From contig NZ_JAGPWD010000029.1 in the NCBI RefSeq assembly GCF_018119395.1, forward strand, positions 1 through 64,000: DNA of 64,000 nt, read 5' to 3'. The position numbers and the translations under genes were made by a program. The first letter of the stretch is position 1; each line of letters begins with the position of its first letter. The notes under the pieces are model-generated. The model ran no database searches. It was not told the origin of the DNA and worked only from the letters and a program-made list of their open reading frames with translations. Origin of the DNA: Massilia sp. ZL223 (GTDB lineage: Bacteria; Pseudomonadota; Gammaproteobacteria; Burkholderiales; Burkholderiaceae_D). This document shows, piece after piece, positions 48,057-57,337 of the stretch.

Positions 48057-48989
48057 TCATCGAAATTTTCGATGATCTCTCAGCGCCAGGTCCGGCTCGC
48101 CCGCGAACACCGTCTCCAGCCACTGCGCAAAGGCCTGCAGGCGGGGGCTGGCCATGCGCCCGCGTGGATACAGCAGCGAGACCGGCATCGGCGTCGGTTC
48201 CACCCCGGGCAGCACTTCGACCAGCTCGCCGCTCTCCAGATGGCGGCGCGCCTGGTAGCGGCCGAGCTGGGCCAGCCCCAGTCCCTGTAGGGCGCAGCAC
48301 AGATTGGCCTCTGCGTCGTTGACGGCCAGGCCGCCGCCCAGCTCGAGCTTGACGGGGCCGTGCTCCGTCTCCAGCTCCCAGTCAAAGGCGCGCCCGGTGC
48401 GCCCCGAGAAATGCACGATGCCCTCGTGCCCGGCCAGCTCGCCGATGCTGGCCGGGACACCCCGGCGCGCCAGGTAGGCCGGCGAAGCCGCCACCAGGAA
48501 GCGCATGCTGCCCAGCGGCCGCGCCACCAGCGCCGAATCCTGCAACACCCCGACCCGGACAGCGCAGTCGATGCCTTCCTGGGTCAGGTCGACCAGGCGG
48601 TCGCTCAGGCTGATGGTGAGCGCGAGGTCCGGATAAGCCTCCCGGAATTGCGCGATGCGCGGCAGGACGATGGCGCGGCCCAGGCTGCCCGGCAAATCGA
48701 TGCGCAGCTTGCCGTGCAGCGGCCTACTCGACGCGCCCAGGAAGCCGGCCTCGGCCGTCTCGATGGCGGCCAGGATCCCGGCGCACTGCTGGTAGTAGCG
48801 TTCACCCTCGGGCGTCAGCGACAGGCGCCGGGTGGTCCGCTGCAGCAGCTGGGCGCCCAGATAGGCTTCGAGGTTCTTGATCGAGGCGCTCAGGGCCGCG
48901 CGCGGCAGGTCCAGGGTTTCCGCCGCCTTGGAAAAGCTGTTCGCCTCGACGATTCGTACGAAGGCTTGCATCGCCTTGACCTTGTCCAT
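48057..48989 (-). CDS. LysR-family regulator
   Basis: 310 residues: LysR helix-turn-helix (FVRIVEANSFSKAAETLDLP, AALSASIKNLEAYLG) and effector domain. Divergent from the MFS gene with 103 bp between the starts, the usual arrangement for a regulator of that transporter. An ATAA/TTAT dyad lies between them. Confidence 0.9.
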   Translation of the reverse strand: MDKVKAMQAFVRIVEANSFSKAAETLDLPRAALSASIKNLEAYLGAQLLQRTTRRLSLTPEGERYYQQCAGILAAIETAEAGFLGASSRPLHGKLRIDLPGSLGRAIVLPRIAQFREAYPDLALTISLSDRLVDLTQEGIDCAVRVGVLQDSALVARPLGSMRFLVAASPAYLARRGVPASIGELAGHEGIVHFSGRTGRAFDWELETEHGPVKLELGGGLAVNDAEANLCCALQGLGLAQLGRYQARRHLESGELVEVLPGVEPTPMPVSLLYPRGRMASPRLQAFAQWLETVFAGEPDLALRDHRKFR

Positions 48990-49013
48990 GATTGTTCAGA
49001 AAAAGTGACATGT

Positions 49014-49026
49014 ATAAGCGCATTAT
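49014..49026. promoter_or_regulatory. candidate LysR-type dyad
   Basis: ATAA (49014-49017) and TTAT (49023-49026) around GCGCA, within the lysR/MFS divergent region. Consistent with a LysR half-site pair but short. A TACAAT at 49056-49061 may be the -10 for the MFS gene. Confidence 0.3.
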
Positions 49027-49092
49027 GCCCAGATTATCTTTGAGTCATGCCTCTCTACAATGGCTTATCTCGTCCCCCCTCTGGAGTACAAC

Positions 49093-50289
49093 ATGCAGAA
49101 CAATCCCTCGCGCGGCATGGTCATGCTGCTGGCCGCGGCGGCCGGCATCATCGTCGCCAACCTGTATTACGCCCAGCTCCTGGTCGGCCCCATCGGCGCC
49201 GCCATCGGCATGCCGCCGGCCGCCGCCGGCCTGGTGGTGACCCTGACCCAGGTCGGCTACACCCTGGGCCTGCTGTTCGTCGTCCCGCTGGGCGACCTGC
49301 TGGAAAACCGGCGCCTGATCGTCACCGGCCTGGCCGCCACCGGCGCGGCCCTGCTGCTGGCCGCCACGGCCTCCGGCGCCGCGCAATTCCTGCTGGCGGC
49401 ACTGGGTATCGGCCTGGGCGCCGTGGTGGCGCAGGTGCTGGTGCCCTTCGCCGCCCACCTGGCGCCCGAGGCCAGGCGCGGGCGCATCGTCGGCCAGGTG
49501 GTCAGCGGCCTGCTGCTCGGGATCATGGTCGCGCGCCCCGCGGCGAGCCTGCTGGCGGACCGCGCCGGCTGGCAGGCGGTGTTCGTGCTCGCCGCGCTGC
49601 TGGTGTGGCTGCTCGCCGCCGTGCTGCGCCTGCGCCTTCCGCAGCGCCGTCCCGATGCGGCCTTGCCTTACCGTGCCCTGATCGCTTCGCTGTGGACGGT
49701 GCTGCGCGCCACGCCGCTGCTGCGCCGCCGCGCCCTGTACCACGCCGGCCTGTTCGGCGCCTTCAGCCTGTTCTGGACCGTGGCGCCGCTGGCCCTGGCC
49801 GGCCCGGCCTTCGGCCTGTCGCAGACCGGCATCGCCATATTCGCCCTGGTCGGCATGGCGGGCGCCGTGGCCTCGCCCATCGCCGGGCGCCTGGCCGACG
49901 CCGGCCATACCTTGCCGGCCACCGCCGCCGCCCTGGCCCTCGGCGCCGCCAGCTTCGCGCTGCCGCTGCTGGCGCCGCAGGCGCACTGGCTGGCCCTCGG
50001 GCTGCTGGCCGTGGCGGCGATCGTGCTCGACGCCGCGGTCGCCGCCAACCTAGTGCTGGGCCAGCGCGCCCTGTTCACGCTCGGCGCCGAACTGCGCAGC
50101 CGCCTCAATGGCCTGTACTTCGCGCTGTTCTTCCTGGGCGGCGCCCTCGGTTCGGGCGTGGGAGGCTGGCTGTATGCGCGCCACGGCTGGCATGCGGCCC
50201 TGCTGGCGGGCATGGCCCTGCCCCTGGTCGGCCTGGCGGCCTGGGTCGCCGAATACCTGGAACAGGCCGCGGCGCGCCAGGCGGCGTGA
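49093..50289 (+). CDS. MFS transporter
   Basis: 398 residues, about 12 membrane helices, opening MQNNPSRGMVMLLAAAAGII, with the MFS loop GDLLENRR after helix 2. Sugar-efflux/drug-export type. GGAGTACAAC precedes the ATG at 49093. Divergent from the LysR gene, its probable regulator. Substrate unknown. Confidence 0.88.
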   Translation: MQNNPSRGMVMLLAAAAGIIVANLYYAQLLVGPIGAAIGMPPAAAGLVVTLTQVGYTLGLLFVVPLGDLLENRRLIVTGLAATGAALLLAATASGAAQFLLAALGIGLGAVVAQVLVPFAAHLAPEARRGRIVGQVVSGLLLGIMVARPAASLLADRAGWQAVFVLAALLVWLLAAVLRLRLPQRRPDAALPYRALIASLWTVLRATPLLRRRALYHAGLFGAFSLFWTVAPLALAGPAFGLSQTGIAIFALVGMAGAVASPIAGRLADAGHTLPATAAALALGAASFALPLLAPQAHWLALGLLAVAAIVLDAAVAANLVLGQRALFTLGAELRSRLNGLYFALFFLGGALGSGVGGWLYARHGWHAALLAGMALPLVGLAAWVAEYLEQAAARQAA

Positions 50290-50337
50290 GCGCGCCGGAT
50301 ATGCTTTAATCGGGCATGCGAGCACGCCGAGACCACG

Positions 50338-50856
50338 ATGCAGCCCAAGCCCGATCCCTCCGAGCTGGATGAAGCCACCCTGGCCTGGGTGCGCCAGGTA
50401 TTCCAGTCCGCACGCAGCGGCGAGGCTGGCGCCCTGGGCGCGCTGCTGGCCCAGGGCCTGCCGCCGAACCTGCGCAACGAGCGCGGCGACAGCCTGCTGA
50501 TGCTGGCTTGCTATCATGGCCACGTCGATGCGGCCCGGGTCCTGCTCGAACACGGCGCCGACCCGGAGCTGATGAACGACGCCGGCCAGGCGCCCTTGCA
50601 TGGCGCGGCCTTCAAGGGCGACCTGGCGGTGGCCGCCCTGCTGCTCGACCATGGCGCGCGCGCCGACCATGCGGGCCCGAACGGCAAGACCGCATTGATG
50701 TTCGCCGCCATGTTCAACCGGGTGGAGATCGCCAGGCTCCTGCTCGAACGCGGGGCCGATCCGCGCGTGCTGGATGCCGGTGGAATCGGCCTGGTGGAAG
50801 CGGCGCGCCGCATGGGTGCGGGCGATACCGCCGCCCTGCTGGCCGCCTATACCTGA
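50338..50856 (+). CDS. ankyrin-repeat protein
   Basis: 172 residues: a 20-residue N-terminal helix then about four ankyrin repeats (GDSLLMLACYHGHVDAARVL, APLHGAAFKGDLAVAALLL, TALMFAAMFNRVEIARLLL and a final degenerate one). No signal peptide, so a cytoplasmic binding module. It follows the MFS gene by 48 bp and may be co-transcribed. Partner unknown. Confidence 0.88.
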   Translation: MQPKPDPSELDEATLAWVRQVFQSARSGEAGALGALLAQGLPPNLRNERGDSLLMLACYHGHVDAARVLLEHGADPELMNDAGQAPLHGAAFKGDLAVAALLLDHGARADHAGPNGKTALMFAAMFNRVEIARLLLERGADPRVLDAGGIGLVEAARRMGAGDTAALLAAYT

Positions 50857-50900
50857 GCGACTGGACGCGCCTGTTGCGTTCGCCCAACCGGATTCCCTTG

Positions 50901-50916
50901 AGAAACAATTGTTTCT
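50901..50916. promoter_or_regulatory. perfect 16-bp palindrome at promoter
   Basis: AGAAACAATTGTTTCT is a perfect palindrome whose last base is the first base of the -35 hexamer at 50916. Its position abutting the -35 suits an activator or a repressor of the c-di-GMP gene cluster. The factor is unknown. Confidence 0.65.
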
Positions 50917-50944
50917 TGACCGCAATTCCAGCCATCGCTATTGT
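50916..50944 (+). promoter_or_regulatory. candidate sigma-70 promoter for HD-GYP operon
   Basis: TTGACC (50916-50921), 17-bp spacer, TATTGT (50939-50944). The -35 matches five of six consensus bases. The HD-GYP gene starts 76 bp downstream. Confidence 0.55.
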
Positions 50945-51019
50945 GACGTAAAGCGAAGCGTTTTTTAACACGGCCTGTGCCTTACAGGCCGCATCGTCCT
51001 CTAGTGCACTGGTATCGCC

Positions 51020-52309
51020 ATGGCAGAACTGCAATCCATCTCCATCGATCAGGTCCAGGTCGGGCTGTTCATCCACCTCGACCTCAAATGGTTCCAGCAT
51101 CCTTTTGCCTTCGGCAAATTCAAGATCAAGTCGGAAGACCAGCTCGTCACGCTGCGCAGCCTCGGCCTGACGACGGTCCGTTACGACCCGGCGCTCAGCG
51201 ATGTCGGCCCGGCGCCGGCCTCCGCTACTTCCGCCGCGTCCGCCGGGCCTGCCGCCTGTCCCGCCGCGCCCTTGAATCCGTCTGAAAGCCCGGTCATGGC
51301 GGCCAAGCGCGCGATGATGGAGCGGATCCGCCAGCAGCGCGACGACGCCGCCCGTGTCGAGCACGCCTTCGTCAATGCAGCCAAGACCATCCGCGACATC
51401 GACCGCAACCTGTTCGCGCAACCGCAGGAAACCATGCGCATGGCCAACCAGCTGGTCGGCCAGATCACGGATTCCATGCTCAACGTTTCCGAGCTCGCCA
51501 TCCACATCATGGGCGACAAGCAAGGCGGCGAAGAAGTCTATGTGCACTCGCTGAACGTCACCCTGCTGTCGATGATGATCGCGCGCGACATCAAGCTGCC
51601 GCCGGATTTGGCCAACCTGCTGGGCATCGGCGCCCTGTTCCACGACGTCGGCCACAAGAACATTCCCGACAAGGTCTTGAACAAGCTCGACCCGCTCAGC
51701 CGCGCCGAGCAAGCCTTGTTCGAAACCCATTGCCAGTCCGGCGCCGAGATCGCGCAGAAGCTGGGCCTGCCCGCGGCGGCCATGGCCATCGTCCACGACC
51801 ACCACGAGCTGTTCGACGGCAGCGGCTATCCGCGCGGCCTGGCCGGCGAGGCTATCGGGGTCCTGAGCCGCATCGTCTCGATCGCCAACTGCTACGACGA
51901 GCTGTGCAACCCGGTCAACATCGCGCAGGCGCTGACGCCGCATGAAGCCCTGTCGCTGATGTTCGCCAAGATCCGCGGCCGCTTCGACCCGAAGCTGCTG
52001 CAGGTGTTCATCCGCTGCCTCGGCGTCTACCCGCCGGGCACCATCGTGCAGCTGTCCAATGGCGTGATCGGCATGGTCGCCACCGTCAACACGGCGCGTC
52101 CGACCAAGCCGGTGCTGACCGTGTACGAGGCCGGGGTGGCCGAGGAAGACGCGATCCTGATCGACCTGGACCGCGAAACCGACCTGAACATCGTGAAGTC
52201 GATCCGCCCGGCCCAGGTGCCGAAGGACATCTTCCACTATCTGAGCCCGCGCAAGCGGGTGAGCTACTACTTTGACGCCGGCAAGCAAGGCCAGCACGGG
52301 GCACTCTGA
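51020..52309 (+). CDS. HD-GYP c-di-GMP phosphodiesterase with DUF3391
   Basis: 429 residues: N-terminal DUF3391 (to about 115), then an HD-GYP domain with HDVGH (His208-Asp209), HHELFDGSGYP (His261-His262, GYP 269-271) and NIPDKVLNK. All metal-binding residues look present, so it should hydrolyse c-di-GMP. It overlaps the next kinase gene by 1 nt (TGATG), implying coupling. Promoter and palindrome lie just upstream. Confidence 0.92.
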   Translation: MAELQSISIDQVQVGLFIHLDLKWFQHPFAFGKFKIKSEDQLVTLRSLGLTTVRYDPALSDVGPAPASATSAASAGPAACPAAPLNPSESPVMAAKRAMMERIRQQRDDAARVEHAFVNAAKTIRDIDRNLFAQPQETMRMANQLVGQITDSMLNVSELAIHIMGDKQGGEEVYVHSLNVTLLSMMIARDIKLPPDLANLLGIGALFHDVGHKNIPDKVLNKLDPLSRAEQALFETHCQSGAEIAQKLGLPAAAMAIVHDHHELFDGSGYPRGLAGEAIGVLSRIVSIANCYDELCNPVNIAQALTPHEALSLMFAKIRGRFDPKLLQVFIRCLGVYPPGTIVQLSNGVIGMVATVNTARPTKPVLTVYEAGVAEEDAILIDLDRETDLNIVKSIRPAQVPKDIFHYLSPRKRVSYYFDAGKQGQHGAL

Positions 52310-54006
52310 TGAACAGCCTGCAGCAACTGATGCTGGATCACAGCCCCCACATGATGATGCTGGTCGATCCGAGCGACCTGCATATCGAGCTCGTCAACCG
52401 CGTGGTCGAGCAGACCCTCGGCTATTCCAGCGAGCAGCTGCGCGCCATGAGCATCACCGACATCGAAAGCTCGCTGCAGGACGTCTTCTACTGGGAGGAC
52501 GTGCGCGGCGGCAGCTGCCAGGACGTCGCGGCGCAGCAGGGAGAATACCGCTGCGCCGACGGGAGCATCGTGACGGTCATGAAATCGGTGCGCGCTATCC
52601 AGCACGAGGGCGCGGCGCTGCTGCTGGTGCAGGCGCGCGACACCCGCCACGAGCGCCAGGTCGAGGAGCTGCTGGACCGCACGCTGGCGCAGCTGCGCGC
52701 CACCCTCGAATCGACCGGCAGCGGCATCCTGGTGCTGGACTGGCACGGCAGGATCACCAGCATGAACCGCCAGTTCAGCGAGATGTGGGGCATCCCGGGC
52801 GCCCTCCTCCAGGCCAACGACGACACGGCGATCATCGCCCACATCGCCGGGCAGGTCGAGGACGGCGAGGCCTGCAGCCAGCGCCTGCAGCAGGTGGCGG
52901 AACTGGACGAGACCGACGACGTGCTGCGCCTGAAGGACGGGCGCTACTTCGAATGCCGCTCGCGTCCGCAGTACCTGGGCGAGCGCGTGGTGGGACGGGT
53001 GTTCGGCTATACCGACGTCACGGCCCGCCAGCGCGCCGAGGAAGCGCTGCGCGAGTCGCACGACCTGCTCGAATCGAAGGTCCAGGAACGCACCCGCGAC
53101 CTGCAGGCGGCCAATGCCGGCCTCGAAACCGAAAGGGCGCGCCAGGCGGAACTGATCAAGAAGCTCGGCGTGGCCCAGAGCCAGCTGCTGCAGTCCGAGA
53201 AGATGGCGTCGATCGGCGTGCTGGCGGCCGGCGTCGCCCACGAGATCAACAACCCGATCGGCTTCGTCAATTCCAACCTGGGCAGCCTGCAGCGCTACGC
53301 CCACTCGCTGCTGCGCCTGCTCGACGCCTACGAAGGCTACGAATCGCGCCTGAGCCAGCAGGACCGCGACGCCATCCAGCAGCTGAAGGTCGAGGTCGAC
53401 GCCGACTACCTGCGCGAAGACCTCGACAGCCTGCTGAGCGAGTCGCTCGACGGCCTGGGCCGGGTCAAGCGCATCGTCCAGGACATGAAGGATTTCTCGC
53501 ACGTGGACGGCGGCGACCTGCAGTTCGCCGACCTCGAAGGCGGCTTGAACAGCACCCTCAATGTGGTCTGGAACGAGATCAAGTACAAGGCCGAGGTCAC
53601 CAAGGAATATGCGAATATTCCGCAGATCGAATGCTATCCGCAGCAGCTGAACCAGGTGTTCATGAACCTCCTGGTCAATGCCGCGCACGCGATCGAGAGC
53701 GCCGGCCACATCACCCTGCGCACCGGGCACGACGACACCTGGGTATGGGTCGAGATCGAGGACACCGGCAAGGGCATCCCGCCGGACAACCTGAGCCGGA
53801 TTTTCGAGCCCTTCTTCACCACCAAGCCGGTGGGCCAGGGAACCGGGCTCGGATTGTCCCTGTCCTACGGCATCGTGCAGAAGCACGGCGGCCGGATCGA
53901 CCTGAGCAGCGAAGTCGGCAAGGGCACGCGTTTCCGCGTTGTGCTGCCCAAGCAGGTTCCGAAGAAGGAAGCGGGCGAGCAGGCGGCGGCGCAGGCAGCC
54001 ACTTAA
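52309..54006 (+). CDS. PAS sensor histidine kinase
   Basis: 565 residues: two PAS domains (about 8-115 and 135-250), coiled coil (about 255-300), HisKA with His311 in AAGVAHEINNPIGF, and an ATPase domain (NLLVNAAHAI, GKGIPP, GTGLGLSL). Cytoplasmic, with no receiver or output domain. Coupled to the HD-GYP gene. The partner regulator is not obvious; a GGDEF-EAL protein follows but has no receiver domain. Confidence 0.9.
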   Translation: MNSLQQLMLDHSPHMMMLVDPSDLHIELVNRVVEQTLGYSSEQLRAMSITDIESSLQDVFYWEDVRGGSCQDVAAQQGEYRCADGSIVTVMKSVRAIQHEGAALLLVQARDTRHERQVEELLDRTLAQLRATLESTGSGILVLDWHGRITSMNRQFSEMWGIPGALLQANDDTAIIAHIAGQVEDGEACSQRLQQVAELDETDDVLRLKDGRYFECRSRPQYLGERVVGRVFGYTDVTARQRAEEALRESHDLLESKVQERTRDLQAANAGLETERARQAELIKKLGVAQSQLLQSEKMASIGVLAAGVAHEINNPIGFVNSNLGSLQRYAHSLLRLLDAYEGYESRLSQQDRDAIQQLKVEVDADYLREDLDSLLSESLDGLGRVKRIVQDMKDFSHVDGGDLQFADLEGGLNSTLNVVWNEIKYKAEVTKEYANIPQIECYPQQLNQVFMNLLVNAAHAIESAGHITLRTGHDDTWVWVEIEDTGKGIPPDNLSRIFEPFFTTKPVGQGTGLGLSLSYGIVQKHGGRIDLSSEVGKGTRFRVVLPKQVPKKEAGEQAAAQAAT

Positions 54007-54040
54007 GCAAGCCGCATGGGCGCGCACGGCAGGATGCCGT

Positions 54041-54069
54041 TTGCAAATAGTGCTTACATCTGGCGTAAT
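54041..54069 (+). promoter_or_regulatory. candidate promoter for GAF-GGDEF-EAL gene
   Basis: TTGCAA (54041-54046), 17-bp spacer, CGTAAT (54064-54069), each four of six consensus matches. Start codon at 54111. Confidence 0.35.
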
Positions 54070-54110
54070 AGTTCCATTGCCCAGATGAGGGGCGGCCTGG
54101 AACATGCCTT

Positions 54111-56033
54111 ATGGAAAAACCGCGTATTCCGCCGGAAGAAGCCCACCGCATCGCTTCGCTGTACGCCACCAAGCTGCTCGGGACCGGCCCCGAGGAGGCC
54201 TTCGACCGGATCACCCGCCTGACCGCGCGCCTCCTGATGGCGCCGATGGCCGTGGTTTCCCTGGTCGGCAAGGACACCCAGTGGTTCAAGTCGCGCACCG
54301 GCACCGAACTGCGCGAGACCGGGCGCGACGTCTCGTTTTGCGGCCACGCCATCCTCACCGACGAACCGCTGGTGGTGCCCGACGCCGCCAACGATCCCCG
54401 CTTCTCCGACAACCCGCTGGTGACGGGCGGGCCCGGCATCCGCTTCTATGCGGGCGTCCAGCTGCATTCCGTGGATCGCATGAAGCTCGGCACCCTGTGC
54501 ATCATGGACACCAGGCCGCGCACCCTCAGTTCCCAGGAGCTGGACGACCTGCGCGACATGGCGCGCCTGGTCGAACAGCAGATCTACCACCGCCAGCTGG
54601 CGATGGCGGCCCAGGAACTGCAGCGCGAGCTCGATGTCGAGCCGGGCGCGCTGCGCCTGCCCGCCGCCGGCCAGGTGGCCTACCTGCTGAACCACGACAT
54701 GCTGACCGGCCTGGCCAACCGCCCTGCCCTGGTGCGCGCGATCCAGACCGGCATCGCCGGCTGGCGCGAACGCGGCGAGCACGCCATCGTCGCCTCCATC
54801 AACCTGGACCGTTTCAAGCGCCTCAACGAGCTGCTCGGCCACCGCGCCGGCGACGAGGCCCTGGTGGCGATCACCCGCAGCCTGCAGGACAAGCTGCGCG
54901 ACGGCGACATGCTGGCGCGCGCCGGCAGCGACGAGTTCATCGTGCTGCTGGGCGACGCCGGCGACGACAACGAGGCGCGCGCCTTGCTGGACCGTCTGCT
55001 CAAGGCGGTCAACCGCCAGATCGTCTCCGGCGATAACGAAATCGCGATCACCTGCAGCATCGGCTACGCGCGCTATCCCGACAACGGCGACGACGCCGAC
55101 GCCCTGCTCACCAGCGCGGCGCTGGCGATGCGCCATGCGAAGTCCCTCGGAGGCGGCGTGGTGCACCAGTTCTCCAGCGACCTGCGGCACGAACTGGGCC
55201 GCCGCCTGACCCTGGAAAGCCACCTGCGCCGCGCGGCGGAGCACGGCGAACTGTTCCTGCAATACCAGCCCAAGATCGATATCCGCAACGGCGGCGGCGC
55301 GAGCGCAGCAAGCGGCCCGATCGCCGGCTTCGAAGCCCTGGTCTGCTGGCAGCATCCGGAATACGGCCTGATCAGGCCCGACGAATTCATTCCCATCGCC
55401 GAGGAAACCGGCCTGATCGTACCGATCGGCGAGTGGGCGCTGCGCACCGCAGTGGCCCAGCTGGCCGCCTGGCGCGAGGAAGGCCTGCCGGGGATTCCGG
55501 TGGCGGTGAACCTGTCGGCCCGCCAGTTCCTGCAGACCGAGGTGGTGGCGCTGGTCGGCGAGCTGCTGGGCGCCTCCACCGTCGATCCGGGCACGCTGGA
55601 ACTGGAGCTGACCGAGTCGGTGTCGATGACCGATCCGGTCGCCAGCGCCTCCATCATGCGCAGGCTGCGCGAGCTGGGCGTCACTCTCAGCATCGACGAC
55701 TTCGGCACCGGCTACTCGAGCTTTTCCTATCTCAAGCGCCTGCCCATCGACAAGCTCAAGATCGACAAGTCCTTCATCATCGACATGACCCAGAGCGCGG
55801 AATCGCTGGCCATCGTGCAGGCCATCGTGGCGATGGCCCACCGCCTGCACCTGGTGGTGGTGGCCGAAGGGGTGGAGACGGCCGACCAGGTCGCGGCCTT
55901 GCGCAAGGCGGAGTGCGACCAGATCCAGGGCTACTATTACTCGCGGCCGCTGCGCGCGGAAGACTGCCCCGCCTACATCCGCGCGCACGGGGCCGCCTTG
56001 CCGGCCCCGTCGCGGCCGGCCGCCGCGGCCTAG
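54111..56033 (+). CDS. GAF-GGDEF-EAL protein with degenerate GGDEF
   Basis: 640 residues: GAF (about 20-165), GGDEF (about 195-355) and EAL (about 370-620) domains. The GGDEF site reads GSDEF (272-276), missing the second Gly, so cyclase activity is doubtful though GTP binding may remain. EAL is intact (408-410, FEALVCWQHPE), with NLSARQ and DDFGTGYSS, so it is probably a phosphodiesterase regulated by its GAF domain. Follows the kinase by 104 bp with its own candidate promoter; the ribosome site is poor. Confidence 0.88.
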   Translation: MEKPRIPPEEAHRIASLYATKLLGTGPEEAFDRITRLTARLLMAPMAVVSLVGKDTQWFKSRTGTELRETGRDVSFCGHAILTDEPLVVPDAANDPRFSDNPLVTGGPGIRFYAGVQLHSVDRMKLGTLCIMDTRPRTLSSQELDDLRDMARLVEQQIYHRQLAMAAQELQRELDVEPGALRLPAAGQVAYLLNHDMLTGLANRPALVRAIQTGIAGWRERGEHAIVASINLDRFKRLNELLGHRAGDEALVAITRSLQDKLRDGDMLARAGSDEFIVLLGDAGDDNEARALLDRLLKAVNRQIVSGDNEIAITCSIGYARYPDNGDDADALLTSAALAMRHAKSLGGGVVHQFSSDLRHELGRRLTLESHLRRAAEHGELFLQYQPKIDIRNGGGASAASGPIAGFEALVCWQHPEYGLIRPDEFIPIAEETGLIVPIGEWALRTAVAQLAAWREEGLPGIPVAVNLSARQFLQTEVVALVGELLGASTVDPGTLELELTESVSMTDPVASASIMRRLRELGVTLSIDDFGTGYSSFSYLKRLPIDKLKIDKSFIIDMTQSAESLAIVQAIVAMAHRLHLVVVAEGVETADQVAALRKAECDQIQGYYYSRPLRAEDCPAYIRAHGAALPAPSRPAAAA

Positions 56034-56040
56034 CGCGTGT

Positions 56041-57297
56041 TCACGCCGCCTGCGCCTGCCCCATCGCGGCGGCGCTGCGTTCCACCTGGCGGCGGAAGAA
56101 GAACAGGCCGAGCAGCACCAGCGCGATCGGGACCAGGGTCAGGTAGAAGGCGAACTGGCCGTTGTAGCGCCCGAACACATAACCCGTCACCATCGAACCG
56201 GTGGTGCCGCCCAGCGCCGAGAAGATCACCAGCAGGCCCGTCATCGGCGCGTGCTGGTGCTTGGGCAAGGAGCTGAGCATCACCGAATTGATGCCTGGGT
56301 AAATCGGCGCCATGAACAGGCCGATCAGCGGGAACACGAAGGCCGCCAGCGGCGCGCTCGACCAGCTGACGTTGGGGTCGTGGGCCACGCCGTGGCTGAG
56401 CGGAAGCGCCAGCAGCACGGTGGCGCCCATCGCCAGCACACAGCCGACCATCACCGGGAACCAGTTCAGGCGGCGCATGATGAAGCCGGCCGACAGGCGG
56501 CCGATGGCCAGGCAGAAGGCGTAGATGCTGGTGACCTGCACGCTCATGGCCGCCGGCAGCTTGAGGATTTCGTTATTAAATGTCGGCAGCCAGGTGCCCA
56601 CGCTCTGCTCGATCAGCACGTAGAGGAAGGCGGTCAGCACGAACACGCATACCAGCGGGCGCAGGAAGAGGCGCAGCATCTCCATGAAATCCTGGACCGG
56701 GCCGCGGCTCGCCGGCGCGACCGCCTCACTTTCGTCGAAGCGGGTGAACAGCACCAGTACGAAGGTCAGCGCGCACAGTCCGGACAGCAGCCAGTACACG
56801 TTCAGCCAGCTGGTCGACGCCGGGTTGTTCGAGTCGATGAACCAGCCGAAGATCCAGTAGGCCGACAGCACCCCGACCATGAAGAAGCCTTCGAGGGTGT
56901 TCATGATGCCCGCATGCTGCTTGCGATCCTGGGCCACCAGGCCGACGGTGGTGTAGACCGACACCTTCACCAGGGCGAAGGCCACGCCCACGCACAGGAA
57001 CAGCAGCTTGGCGGTGCCGAAGGCCGGCAGCAAGGGCATGGCCAGGCAGGCGCAGGCGACGATGGCCAGGGCCACCAGCATGGCCTTCTTGTAGCCGAAG
57101 CGCGGCAGGCTGGACGCGACCAGGAAGGACACGATCGCGATCGGCAAGTCCTTGAAGCCTTCCAGCACGCTGGCCGAGGACTTGTCGACGCCGTAGTTGT
57201 TGATCACCTGGAGAATCACCGTACCCACGCTGTTGAGCAGGATGGCGAACACGAAGTAGATCAGGAAGAGTGCGAGCAGTATGCGGCGTTGGTTCAC
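56041..57297 (-). CDS. MFS sugar transporter
   Basis: 418 residues, about 12 helices, MFS loops such as GRYNGQF. Starts at GTG 57297, with AGGAG 5 nt upstream. It lies 40 bp downstream of the beta-phosphoglucomutase gene on the same strand, at the end of the GH65 operon, so it is the likely inner-membrane importer of the disaccharide. Converges on the GAF-GGDEF-EAL gene with 7 bp between stops. Confidence 0.85.
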   Translation of the reverse strand: MNQRRILLALFLIYFVFAILLNSVGTVILQVINNYGVDKSSASVLEGFKDLPIAIVSFLVASSLPRFGYKKAMLVALAIVACACLAMPLLPAFGTAKLLFLCVGVAFALVKVSVYTTVGLVAQDRKQHAGIMNTLEGFFMVGVLSAYWIFGWFIDSNNPASTSWLNVYWLLSGLCALTFVLVLFTRFDESEAVAPASRGPVQDFMEMLRLFLRPLVCVFVLTAFLYVLIEQSVGTWLPTFNNEILKLPAAMSVQVTSIYAFCLAIGRLSAGFIMRRLNWFPVMVGCVLAMGATVLLALPLSHGVAHDPNVSWSSAPLAAFVFPLIGLFMAPIYPGINSVMLSSLPKHQHAPMTGLLVIFSALGGTTGSMVTGYVFGRYNGQFAFYLTLVPIALVLLGLFFFRRQVERSAAAMGQAQAA

Positions 57298-57337
57298 GCT
57301 GTCTCCTAGTATGGTTGTTTTTGCGCGCGCGTTCAGT

